A stretch of DNA of 45,834 nt, taken from the NCBI GenBank assembly GCA_947169885.1, contig CAMVRM010000023.1, positions 1-45,834 on the forward strand. The letters run 5' to 3'. The DNA comes from an uncultured Ruminococcus sp. (lineage in GTDB: Bacteria; Bacillota; Clostridia; Oscillospirales; Ruminococcaceae). The first letter of the stretch is position 1; each line of letters opens with the position of its first letter. The translations under genes and the position numbers were made by a program. This document shows, one piece after another, positions 8,870 to 15,476 of the stretch. The notes under the pieces are model-generated. The model did no database searches. It was given only the letters and a program-made list of their open reading frames with translations, and was not told where the DNA came from.

Positions 8870-9009
8870 CAACACAAATCTTTCGGATAAAATTCCACAT
8901 TGCAGCGTCAAACTCCCTTGCAGTGCGACAGCACGGCTGCGGTCGTTTTCCTTGCACTGTGAAATTTTCTCTCGAAATCTTTATGCTGCTATTTTCTTGT
9001 ATTGCTATA
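8849..9009 (+). mobile_element. MITE-like element, family 1, copy 1
   Basis: A 161-bp element bounded by imperfect terminal inverted repeats: tatagcaatccaagaaaata at the left and tattttcttgtattgctata at the right. A nearly identical copy lies inverted at 36345-36505, and a variant is at 32560-32739. It encodes no transposase. The outer TA may be a duplicated target, as in Tc1/mariner-IS630 elements. This copy sits between thiF and thiG inside the operon and overlaps the thiF 3' end, so it is transcribed with it. Confidence 0.85.
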
Positions 9010-9042
9010 AAAAACCTAACAGATAAACGGAGGAAAAAGTTA

Positions 9043-9813
9043 ATGGAAAACAAAAATGATATACTGAACATCGGAGGTCATGAGTTCACATCGAGGTTTA
9101 TTCTCGGCTCGGGAAAATATGACCCCGAACTTATTGATGCAGCCGTGAAACACGCAGGCGCACAGATAATAACTCTTGCACTTCGCCGTGTCAACAGCTT
9201 CAACGGAAATATCCTTGAACATATCCCCGAGGGCGTGACGCTGCTGCCGAACACTTCGGGCGCAAGAAACGCAGAAGAAGCCGTAAAGATCGCACGTCTT
9301 GCAAGAGAACTCGGCTGCGGAAGCTTCATCAAGATAGAAGTTATCCACGATTCAAAGTATCTTCTTCCCGATAATTACGAGACTGCAAAGGCTTGCGAAC
9401 TGCTCGCAAAGGACGGATTTATCCCTCTGCCCTATATGTACCCCGATCTGAACGCCGCCCGTGACATGGTGAACGCAGGCGCAGCCGCTATCATGCCGCT
9501 TGCCGCACCTATCGGCACGAACAGAGGACTTGCGACCCGTGAGTTTATCCGCATTCTTATCGAGGAGATAGACCTGCCGATAATCGTTGACGCAGGCATC
9601 GGCAAACCCTCGCAGGCGTGTGAAGCAATGGAAATGGGCGCAGCCGCGATCATGGCGAACACCGCTATCGCTACCGCAGGAAATGTTATCCAAATGGCAG
9701 AAGCTTTCGGAAACGCCGTAAAAGCAGGCAGAATGGCATATCTCGCAGGAACGGGCAGAGTGCTTGACAAGGCAAGCGCATCTTCGCCGCTCACGGGATT
9801 TCTGTCGGAATGA
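9043..9813 (+). CDS. thiG: Thiazole synthase ThiG
   Basis: A TIM-barrel enzyme that condenses 1-deoxy-D-xylulose 5-phosphate, dehydroglycine and ThiS-thiocarboxylate into thiazole phosphate. It is 256 residues, the usual length. Family sequences are clear: [12 protein letters not shown] near the start, [41 protein letters not shown] and [15 protein letters not shown] 9043 has GGAGG at 9029-9033. A longer frame extends upstream into the inserted element, but it has no homology and no ribosome site. The thiH gene starts 9 bp after the stop. Confidence 0.96.
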   Translation: MENKNDILNIGGHEFTSRFILGSGKYDPELIDAAVKHAGAQIITLALRRVNSFNGNILEHIPEGVTLLPNTSGARNAEEAVKIARLARELGCGSFIKIEVIHDSKYLLPDNYETAKACELLAKDGFIPLPYMYPDLNAARDMVNAGAAAIMPLAAPIGTNRGLATREFIRILIEEIDLPIIVDAGIGKPSQACEAMEMGAAAIMANTAIATAGNVIQMAEAFGNAVKAGRMAYLAGTGRVLDKASASSPLTGFLSE

Positions 9814-9822
9814 GGTGCAGGC

Positions 9823-10992
9823 ATGAAACAGGAACGCTTTGACCATATGACATATCTGGAGGGCATGGAAGTGCTGGAAGATTCTGACATCGGCGAAAAG
9901 GTCATCGCCGCAAGAACTTCCTACGAACCCGAAAAATACACCGCCGCTGACGTTCGCAGAGCGCTTGCGGCTGAATACCTCAGACCCGAGGACTTTGCGG
10001 CACTTCTCTCCCCTGCCGCCGAGCCTTTCTTAGAGCAAATGGCTCGCCGTGCGACTGCCGAAACTCAAAAACATTTCGGTAATTCCGTACTGCTGTTCAC
10101 TCCGCTGTATATCGCCAACTACTGCGAGAATTACTGTGTTTACTGCGGTTTCAACTGCCACAACAAGATACGCCGTGCAAAGCTTGATGCCGACGGTATA
10201 CGCCGTGAAATGGAAGCGATAGCAAAAACAGGCATGGAAGAAGTGCTGATATTGACAGGCGAGAGCCGCAGTATGAGCGATGTTGATTATATCGGTTCGG
10301 CTTGCAGTGTTGCGCACGAATACTTCAAGAATGTCGGCATTGAGGTCTATCCCATGAACACCGATGAATACGCCTATCTGCACGAATGCGGTGCAGATTA
10401 TGTGACCGTCTTTCAGGAGACTTACAACAGCGACAAGTATGAAACGCTCCACCTTGCAGGTCACAAGCGCAGTTTTCCTTACAGGCTCAATGCTCAGGAA
10501 CGTGCGGTCAGGGGCGGCATGAGGGGCGTGGCTTTCGCCGCACTTCTTGGGCTGGACGATTTCAGGCGTGACGCTTTTGCAACGGGAATGCACGCTTATA
10601 TGATCCAGCGCCGCTACCCTCACGCAGAGATAAGCTTTTCATGTCCGAGACTTCGCCCGATAATCAACAATGACAAAATAAACCCGAAAGACGTTCACGA
10701 ACGTCAGCTGTTGCAGGTAATGTGCGCTTACCGCATTTTCATGCCGTTTGCAGGGCTGACTATCTCCACACGTGAGCGTGCGGGATTCCGTGACAATGTT
10801 ATCGGTATGTGCGCTACAAAAATTTCCGCAGGCGTAAGCACGGGCATAGGCGAACATTCCGATGAGTCAGCGAAAAAAACAGGCGATGCACAGTTCGAGA
10901 TAAGCGACGGCAGAACTCTTGACGAGGTTATTGCGGCTATCCGTGGCAGAGGATTGCAGCCTGTTCTGAACGATTATGTATACGTCAGATAG
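9823..10992 (+). CDS. thiH: Radical SAM tyrosine lyase ThiH
   Basis: An oxygen-sensitive radical SAM enzyme that splits tyrosine to give dehydroglycine for ThiG, plus p-cresol. The 4Fe-4S motif CxxxCxxC is present at Cys101, Cys105 and Cys108 (YCENYCVYCGFNC). ILTGESR and YPMNTDEYAYLHECGADYV are also typical. It is 389 residues, close to the normal length. Use of ThiH rather than the glycine oxidase ThiO fits an anaerobe. The 3' end overlaps tenI by 17 bp. Confidence 0.95.
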   Translation: MKQERFDHMTYLEGMEVLEDSDIGEKVIAARTSYEPEKYTAADVRRALAAEYLRPEDFAALLSPAAEPFLEQMARRATAETQKHFGNSVLLFTPLYIANYCENYCVYCGFNCHNKIRRAKLDADGIRREMEAIAKTGMEEVLILTGESRSMSDVDYIGSACSVAHEYFKNVGIEVYPMNTDEYAYLHECGADYVTVFQETYNSDKYETLHLAGHKRSFPYRLNAQERAVRGGMRGVAFAALLGLDDFRRDAFATGMHAYMIQRRYPHAEISFSCPRLRPIINNDKINPKDVHERQLLQVMCAYRIFMPFAGLTISTRERAGFRDNVIGMCATKISAGVSTGIGEHSDESAKKTGDAQFEISDGRTLDEVIAAIRGRGLQPVLNDYVYVR

Positions 10993-11536
10993 CGGCACGC
11001 TTGTCGCCGTCACAGCAAGGCATCTGTGCGAAAGACCGCTGCCCGAACAGGTAAAACGTCTTGCGGCGGCAGGCTTCGGAACTGTTATACTTCGTGAAAA
11101 GGGCTTGCCGGAATACGAATATATGAAACTTGCAGAACAGGTAAAAAAAGCCTGTGAAAAATGCAGGATAACGCTTGCTGTACATAACTTTCCCGAGTGT
11201 GCGAAAAAACTCGGCATAGAGCTTCTTCATATGCCGCTGTCAGGGCTGAACGAGGAACTTTGCCGCAGGTTCAGATGCGGAGCTTCGGTACACAGTCTGA
11301 ATGATGCTGTTAAAGCTGTGTCTCTGGGAGCCGAATACCTTGTTGCAGGGCACATTTTCGCTACCGACTGCAAGAAAGGACTTCCGCCGAGAGGTCTTGA
11401 CTTTCTTCGTGAGATATGCTGTTCTGTTGGTGTACCTGTTTACGCCATTGGCGGCATAACTCCCGAAAACGCACACAGCTGTGTTGAAGCAGGCGCAAGC
11501 GGAGTATGCGTTATGTCGGGCGCAATGAAACTCTGA
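10976..11536 (+). CDS. tenI: TenI-like thiazole tautomerase (ThiE superfamily)
   Basis: A small TIM-barrel protein of the ThiE/TenI group, 186 residues. The segment AGHIFATDCKKGLPPRG closely resembles TenI, which aromatises the thiazole product of ThiG; its His corresponds to the TenI catalytic histidine. True ThiE enzymes normally have a GPIFxTxTK-type stretch instead. AIGGITPENAHSCVEAGASGVCVMSG completes the phosphate-binding end. It overlaps thiH by 17 bp, so it is translationally coupled. Annotation pipelines would probably call it thiamine-phosphate synthase; I prefer TenI. If so, this operon makes thiazole only, and ThiE, ThiC and ThiD must lie elsewhere. Confidence 0.8.
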   Translation: MYTSDSGTLVAVTARHLCERPLPEQVKRLAAAGFGTVILREKGLPEYEYMKLAEQVKKACEKCRITLAVHNFPECAKKLGIELLHMPLSGLNEELCRRFRCGASVHSLNDAVKAVSLGAEYLVAGHIFATDCKKGLPPRGLDFLREICCSVGVPVYAIGGITPENAHSCVEAGASGVCVMSGAMKL

Positions 11537-11574
11537 TAACGAAGAAATAGTTCATTGCTATATAAAAATATGAA

Positions 11575-11609
11575 AGACTGACATTTGGTGATGAATGTCA
11601 GTCTTTTTT
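11575..11609 (+). terminator. Terminator of the thiazole operon
   Basis: AGACTGACATT (11575-11585) pairs perfectly with AATGTCAGTCT (11594-11604), and a T run follows. Confidence 0.9.
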
Positions 11610-11623
11610 GTATGATATAACGC

Positions 11624-11652
11624 TTGAAATTTTCAGTGAAATACGGTATAAT
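11624..11652 (+). promoter_or_regulatory. Promoter of lipoprotein gene
   Basis: TTGAAA (11624-11629) and TATAAT (11647-11652) with a 17-bp spacer, about 35 bp before the start codon. Confidence 0.75.
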
Positions 11653-11686
11653 AGTTACATCAGGCTATGATTAATAAGGAGCAAAC

Positions 11687-12310
11687 ATGAAAATACTTAC
11701 ATTTCTGACGGCTGTGTTTACGGCTGTCTGCTTTGCGGCTTGTTCTTCTGCCGAAAGCGAACCTGCACAGGCTGAGACTTCTGCGGCGGTAACAACTGCC
11801 GAAACTGCGCCCGAAACAACTGTTGAAACTGCCGCACCTGCCGCCGAAGAAACAACGGCAGAGACTGCCGCACCTGCCGAAACGTACACTCAGACCGAGA
11901 CTTCCGAGACCGTGGATAGCAAACCCGAACCCGAGGAGAGCGAACCCGAGATAGAAATTACCGCACTAGACGATGAGGGAAACTATTCCTTTGAGTTTGA
12001 CGGAATGACTTTTTACGCCTGCTATACCCCCGACAACTGGCACATCATCGATTCATACCGTGTAAGGCAAATGGAAGATATGAAAGTCATCTGTCGGGCT
12101 TTGATCGAACTTCACCCCGTTCACGGAAGTGATATGGAAAGCTGGCGCACCCCCGAGGACATGGCTGAGGAATGGATATACCACGATCTTGCGTATGAAC
12201 TGCTTCCCGATGATGACCCGTGGAAAGAACGTGCGAAAGATGTTGACCTGGACCCTGCCGATCAGGGGAAAACGCTTCATGAATTGTTTATCGCCAAATC
12301 ACAGGAGTGA
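11687..12310 (+). CDS. Predicted lipoprotein with Thr/Glu/Ala-rich linker
   Basis: I do not recognise a family. The first ~18 residues are a lipoprotein signal with lipobox FAAC, so Cys19 should be lipidated and the protein anchored outside the membrane. Residues about 20-85 are a low-complexity stretch of Thr, Glu, Ala and Pro (repeats like TAAPAEETTAET), a flexible and acidic stalk. The last ~110 residues form a small globular domain (YSFEFDGMTFYACYTPDNWHIIDSY). It is monocistronic with its own promoter. Function unknown. Confidence 0.8.
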   Translation: MKILTFLTAVFTAVCFAACSSAESEPAQAETSAAVTTAETAPETTVETAAPAAEETTAETAAPAETYTQTETSETVDSKPEPEESEPEIEITALDDEGNYSFEFDGMTFYACYTPDNWHIIDSYRVRQMEDMKVICRALIELHPVHGSDMESWRTPEDMAEEWIYHDLAYELLPDDDPWKERAKDVDLDPADQGKTLHELFIAKSQE

Positions 12311-12316
12311 GTATAC

Positions 12317-12453
12317 TCAGTACAGATCAGGATCACCAACAACAGGTTCTTTATCATCAATTATTTCACCATTAGAATCAGTTCTGCTGATCCTGATAAA
12401 CTCAATTCCCTCTTGTTGAGGAACATCTAAATTTATTCCTATAAAGCTAATAT
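12317..12453 (-). pseudogene. Possible 3' remnant of a small gene abutting MITE family 2
   Basis: On the minus strand an open frame of about 45 codons runs to a TGA at 12317-12319 and reads as a plausible acidic protein end (EGIEFIRISRTDSNGEIID, then VVGDPDLY). It has no start and its upstream side is cut by the element at 12453-12557. Beyond the element, a minus-strand TTGTGT-17-TATCAT promoter, AAGGGG and ATG at 12586 begin a short hydrophobic frame (MNEKNILCLLL). The two parts may once have been one small exported-protein gene, but I cannot show that removing the element restores one frame. Confidence 0.35.
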
Positions 12454-12557
12454 ACTATAAGTGAGCAGATTTGACAATTTGCACAAAAGTGAACCTTTGG
12501 ACTGCTTTTGATGTGCCGCTTCATATGTATATTTTAACAAAACAGTTCATTTATAGT
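12453..12557 (+). mobile_element. MITE-like element, family 2, copy 1
   Basis: About 105 bp with terminal inverted repeats actataagtgagc and gttcatttatagt. The inside (agatttgacaatttgcacaa, then ctttggactgcttttg) matches copies at 32143-32248 and, inverted, 38121-38224. It has no coding capacity. Confidence 0.8.
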
Positions 12558-12733
12558 AATAAACAAAGTATGTTTTTTTCATTCATCAACACCCCTTTGC
12601 AGTCAAGATGATAGTACCACAAACCAATTGACACAAAATGAAGTTTTAAGATACTTTTCCTGGATATTGAAATAAGTGAGCTGTATGAAAGCTAAGATCA
12701 GATCGGAGCATACAGACGAAATCGCCAAAACAC
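12558..12733. other. AT-rich intergenic stretch
   Basis: No complete gene. On the minus strand there is a possible promoter, ribosome site and start (ATG at 12586) of the interrupted small gene described above. Nothing else is recognised. Confidence 0.5.
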
Positions 12734-12762
12734 TTGACAACACCGCATAAAAATGCTATAAT
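12734..12762 (+). promoter_or_regulatory. Promoter of first Rpn gene
   Basis: Consensus TTGACA (12734-12739), 17-bp spacer, TATAAT (12757-12762), about 20 bp before the start. Confidence 0.85.
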
Positions 12763-12782
12763 TAACACAAGATAAGAGGGAT

Positions 12783-13616
12783 GTGAGACCGTTGATAATC
12801 AGACATGAAGACCTCATAGGAACATTCGAGCAGAAACAGCGGCTCGTGGAGCAGTTCAACCTCATGGATGATAATTTTTTCGCCGTTGTCATGGAGGACA
12901 AGGCAGCCTGTGAGTACCTGCTGTGCGCTCTGCTGGGCTTTGAGATAAAGGTCATAGAAACAAAAGCACACTACGATATAGCGAACCTTAAAGCACATTC
13001 GGTGGAGCTTGACGTTCTTGCCGAGGATGCAGAGGGCAAGCTGTACAACATTGAGATACAGGTCGAGGACAGGGACAACCACCCGAAGCGTGTACGCTAC
13101 TATCAGGCGGCGGTCGACTGGTCGCTGTTCCAAAAGGGCAGAAAATATGAGGAATTGCCCGAATTGTATCTGCTGTTCGTGTCGGCGTTCGATATGTTCG
13201 GGGACGGACTTATCAGATACGACATTGACCGCAAAATAAGACAGACAGGCAAGACCGCCGACAACGGAGTACATGAGATATATTTCAACACAAAGGTCGA
13301 TGACGGCTCGCAGCTCAGGGAGCTGATGAAGTTTTTCAACGAGAGCAGCGCCGATGATATGCGCTTTGGTGCGCTTTCGGAAGCAGTGAACCGTCAGAAA
13401 CGCACAGCGAAGGGAGTTGAGCATATGTGCAAGGCAGTCAGGGATTATGTCACAGAAAGAGAGCAGGAGATCAGGCTCGAAAGCAAACTCGAAGGCAAGA
13501 TCGAAGGCAAAATTGAATCTGTAAATAATCTCCTGCAAAACGGCTTCAAGCTTGAAGAAGCACTAAGGCTCATAGGCTTGACCGAACAGGAGTATAAGTC
13601 CTACAAGCCGTCATAA
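12783..13616 (+). CDS. Rpn family PD-(D/E)XK nuclease (recombination-promoting nuclease / putative transposase)
   Basis: A 277-residue protein of the Rpn/PDDEXK_2 family. Family members in E. coli are DNA endonucleases tied to recombination and phage defence. The active-site region is visible: VELDVLAEDAEGKLYNIEIQ gives an Asp and the family's ExQ. The C-terminal ~65 residues are charged, with EGKI repeats, and end in LLQNGFKLEEALRLIGL. The start is GTG 12783 or TTG 12792; AGAGGG at 12775-12780 favours the latter by spacing. Codon 215 is an in-frame ATG (13425) preceded by AAGGGAG at 8 bp, a candidate internal start for a separate C-terminal product. A partial copy of the 3' end follows at 13627. 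Confidence 0.85.
   Translation: MRPLIIRHEDLIGTFEQKQRLVEQFNLMDDNFFAVVMEDKAACEYLLCALLGFEIKVIETKAHYDIANLKAHSVELDVLAEDAEGKLYNIEIQVEDRDNHPKRVRYYQAAVDWSLFQKGRKYEELPELYLLFVSAFDMFGDGLIRYDIDRKIRQTGKTADNGVHEIYFNTKVDDGSQLRELMKFFNESSADDMRFGALSEAVNRQKRTAKGVEHMCKAVRDYVTEREQEIRLESKLEGKIEGKIESVNNLLQNGFKLEEALRLIGLTEQEYKSYKPS
13425..13616 (+). CDS. Candidate intragenic C-terminal product of the Rpn gene
   Basis: An in-frame ATG at 13425 with AAGGGAG ending 8 bp upstream would give a 63-residue protein (MCKAVRDYVTEREQE...) identical to the Rpn C terminus. Small proteins translated from inside rpn genes have been reported in E. coli as inhibitors of the full-length nuclease. That this happens here is inference from the ribosome site, from the same arrangement in the second Rpn gene, and from the downstream copy that preserves exactly this frame. 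Confidence 0.45.
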   Translation: MCKAVRDYVTEREQEIRLESKLEGKIEGKIESVNNLLQNGFKLEEALRLIGLTEQEYKSYKPS

Positions 13617-13626
13617 ACGTTTTATC

Positions 13627-13819
13627 GGGAGTTGAGCATATGTGCAAGGCAGTCAGGGATTATGTCACAGAAAGAGAGCAGGAGATCAGGCTCGAAAGCA
13701 AACTCGAAGGCAAGGTCGAATCCGTAAACAACCTCCTGCAAAACGGCTTCAAGCTGGAAGAAGCACTAAGGCTCATCGGCTTGACCGAGCAGGAGTATAA
13801 AACCTACAAGCCGTCATAA
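13627..13819 (+). CDS. Detached duplicate of the Rpn 3' end, with intact 59-residue frame
   Basis: Starting 10 bp after the Rpn stop, 193 bp repeat the last 205 bp of the gene with a few substitutions and loss of one 12-bp EGKI repeat unit. The copy begins exactly at the internal ribosome site (GGGAG at 13627-13631, 8 bp before ATG 13640). It keeps an open frame of 59 residues (13640-13819) ending TYKPS, while the nuclease domain is missing. It may be only duplication debris. However, its extent and open frame suit a free-standing copy of the small C-terminal protein, possibly co-transcribed with the nuclease. A terminator follows at 13842. Confidence 0.55.
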
Positions 13820-13841
13820 ACTCACAAACAATAGCATGAAA

Positions 13842-13876
13842 AAGGCAGTCTGTAAATAAACAGGCTGCCTTTTTTA
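13842..13876 (+). terminator. Terminator after Rpn locus
   Basis: AAGGCAGTCTG and CAGGCTGCCTT form a stem with one G-U pair, followed by six T. Confidence 0.85.
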
Positions 13877-13995
13877 CCCAAAACAATACTGTTTTATTGC
13901 CGAGGGTATGAAAATACTCTTGCGGCAGATACTACAAGTTTCTTCACCTGCCGCACCGTACCATTATCTAAACTTGCATCTGCTTTAAAATACAC

Positions 13996-14032
13996 AAACG
14001 GGTCAGAGAATCACTCCTCTGACCCGTTTTGC
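13996..14032 (-). terminator. Terminator after tRNA-Thr
   Basis: ACGGGTCAGAG and CTCTGACCCGT form a perfect stem just beyond the 3' end of the minus-strand tRNA. T-rich sequence lies on both sides, so it may work in both directions. Confidence 0.75.
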
Positions 14033-14037
14033 AAGAA

Positions 14038-14110
14038 AGCTGATACCCGGATTCGAACCGGGGACCTCATCCTTACCAAGGATGTGCTCTACCTACTGAG
14101 CCATATCAGC
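14038..14110 (-). tRNA. tRNA-Thr (GGT anticodon)
   Basis: The minus strand folds as a cloverleaf. The acceptor is GCTGATA/TATCAGC. The anticodon stem CATCC/GGATG holds loop TTGGTAA, giving anticodon GGT. The T arm contains GGTTCGAATCC. The discriminator is T, and CCA is not encoded. Confidence 0.95.
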
Positions 14111-14149
14111 ATCAGGTTGTTTTGCTTTCGCTCTCAACTGACATATAAT

Positions 14150-14178
14150 ATTATACACTATCACGCCGCCTTTGTCAA
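14150..14178 (-). promoter_or_regulatory. Promoter of tRNA-Thr
   Basis: On the minus strand, TTGACA (complement of 14173-14178), a 17-bp spacer and TATAAT (complement of 14150-14155), about 40 bp upstream of the tRNA. Confidence 0.85.
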
Positions 14179-14310
14179 TAGGTTTTGCAAAGTTTTTAAT
14201 GAATTTTATGTAAATAGTTTGCAACTGTATGTTTAACGAAAGTAACAAACTGTCGCTCTCGGTCATATCATGTAACATAAGGCAGAACAAAAACAAAACA
14301 GGAGGTTACT

Positions 14311-14541
14311 ATGGAAGAGATAACTTCAGTATTCATAGGCATGGCTGACCCCAGCGATGCCGCCGTTTGTCCGCCGACTGTCGGCAAACTTCCCGAGGAA
14401 ATGCCTGTTGCAATGGCATATGTCCCCGTGCAGTTCTGGGAGAAACCTTACGACTGCCTGACGGGTCACGCACGGGGTACTATCTTCCCCACCCTCGACA
14501 AACCGTTCATCGGAGAGGAGGCGGTCACACATGGCAGATAA
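14311..14541 (+). CDS. cotJA: Spore coat-associated protein CotJA
   Basis: A 76-residue protein matching the CotJA family: a short Pro-rich start, then MAYVPVQFWEKPYD and GTIFPTLDKPF. In Bacillus, cotJA-cotJB-cotJC form one operon made in the mother cell and placed in the spore coat. ATG 14311 follows AGGAGG. Its last 11 bp overlap cotJB. I could not identify a convincing sigma-E promoter upstream. Confidence 0.9.
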   Translation: MEEITSVFIGMADPSDAAVCPPTVGKLPEEMPVAMAYVPVQFWEKPYDCLTGHARGTIFPTLDKPFIGEEAVTHGR

Positions 14542-14791
14542 CGAAAAGCAGAAACTGCTCAGACGCTTGCAGGCGGTGCGTTTTGCCGTGCATGATGCGG
14601 CGCTCTATCTCGACAGCCACCCTGCCTGCCGTGAGGGTCTGAAATATTTCAGGGAAAAGCGTGAGCTGTGCGAAAAACTCACAAAGCAGTATGAGGACGC
14701 ATACGGTCCGCTGACCGCTTCGGCAAGCGCCGCAGAGGAACGCTTCGACTGGGTATGCACGCCGTTTCCGTGGGAAAGGGGTGAAAGCTGA
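14531..14791 (+). CDS. cotJB: Spore coat protein CotJB
   Basis: An 86-residue protein of the CotJB family, recognised by VRFAVHDAALYLDSHP and a C-terminal half ending FDWVCTPFPWE, as well as its place between cotJA and cotJC. GAGGAGG inside cotJA serves as ribosome site. The stop overlaps the cotJC start by one base (TGATG). It is thought to assemble with CotJC in the coat; its biochemical role is unknown. Confidence 0.92.
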   Translation: MADNEKQKLLRRLQAVRFAVHDAALYLDSHPACREGLKYFREKRELCEKLTKQYEDAYGPLTASASAAEERFDWVCTPFPWERGES

Positions 14792-15402
14792 TGTGGCAGT
14801 ATGAGAAAACTTTGCAGTATCCCGTTGATATAAAAAATCCCGACCCAGCACTTGCAAAGGTCATAATATCGCAGTTAGGCGGACCCGACGGTGAGATCGG
14901 TGCGGCAACACGCTATCTCAGTCAGCGCTATTCCGCTCCCTGCCGTGAGGTTCAGGGTATACTGACAGATATAGGTACCGAAGAACTCGCCCACGTAGAG
15001 ATGATCTCTGCTATCCTCTACCAGCTGACAAGAAACCTCAGCATGGACGAGATAAAGCGCTCGGGGTTCGACACTTATTTTGTCGACCACACAACGGGCA
15101 TATATCCTCAGGCGGCTTCGGGTGTGCCGTTCTCGGCTGATACCTTACAGTCGACAGGCGACCCTCTCGCCGACCTGCACGAAGACCTAGCCGCCGAACA
15201 GAAAGCACGTCTGAGTTACGACAATATCCTGCGGCTCGTTGACGATCCCGATGTCCGTGACCCGATAAAATTCCTGCGTGAACGTGAGATAGTGCATTAT
15301 CAGCGCTTCGGAGAAAGTTTAAGAAAAGTCCAAGATATGCTCGACTCAAAGAACTTCTACGCCTTTAACCCATCGTTCGACAAGCCTGCAAAACGCCGCT
15401 GA
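14791..15402 (+). CDS. cotJC: CotJC, manganese catalase-like spore coat protein
   Basis: A 203-residue four-helix protein of the manganese catalase family. The metal-ligand pattern is visible: Glu35 in GEIGAATRYL, the ExxH pair in GTEELAHVEM (about 65-68), Glu in AEQKAR and His in REIVHYQRF. Dimanganese catalases destroy hydrogen peroxide; CotJC has been linked to coat oxidative protection. It is the last gene of the cotJ operon and is followed by a strong terminator. Confidence 0.94.
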   Translation: MWQYEKTLQYPVDIKNPDPALAKVIISQLGGPDGEIGAATRYLSQRYSAPCREVQGILTDIGTEELAHVEMISAILYQLTRNLSMDEIKRSGFDTYFVDHTTGIYPQAASGVPFSADTLQSTGDPLADLHEDLAAEQKARLSYDNILRLVDDPDVRDPIKFLREREIVHYQRFGESLRKVQDMLDSKNFYAFNPSFDKPAKRR

Positions 15403-15423
15403 CGGCATAAGATCCGCCGCATA

Positions 15424-15476
15424 AAAAAACACCGCAGCACGTCCGTGTTCTTTCGGATATGCTGCGGCTTTTTTTC
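15424..15476. terminator. Bidirectional terminator between cotJC and yhaM
   Basis: CCGCAGCA (15432-15439) pairs with TGCTGCGG (15460-15467), with inner pairing TCCG/CGGA. A run of A precedes and a run of T follows, so it can end both converging transcripts. Confidence 0.88.

Noticed and set aside
8923-9042. N-terminal extension of ThiG through the MITE
   Set aside because: The frame is open only because the element happens to lack stops; there is no ribosome site, and ATG 9043 has GGAGG at the right distance and gives the normal length.
14180-14300. Sigma-E-type promoter before cotJA
   Set aside because: Some CATA-like blocks exist, but I could not align both -35 and -10 with proper spacing.
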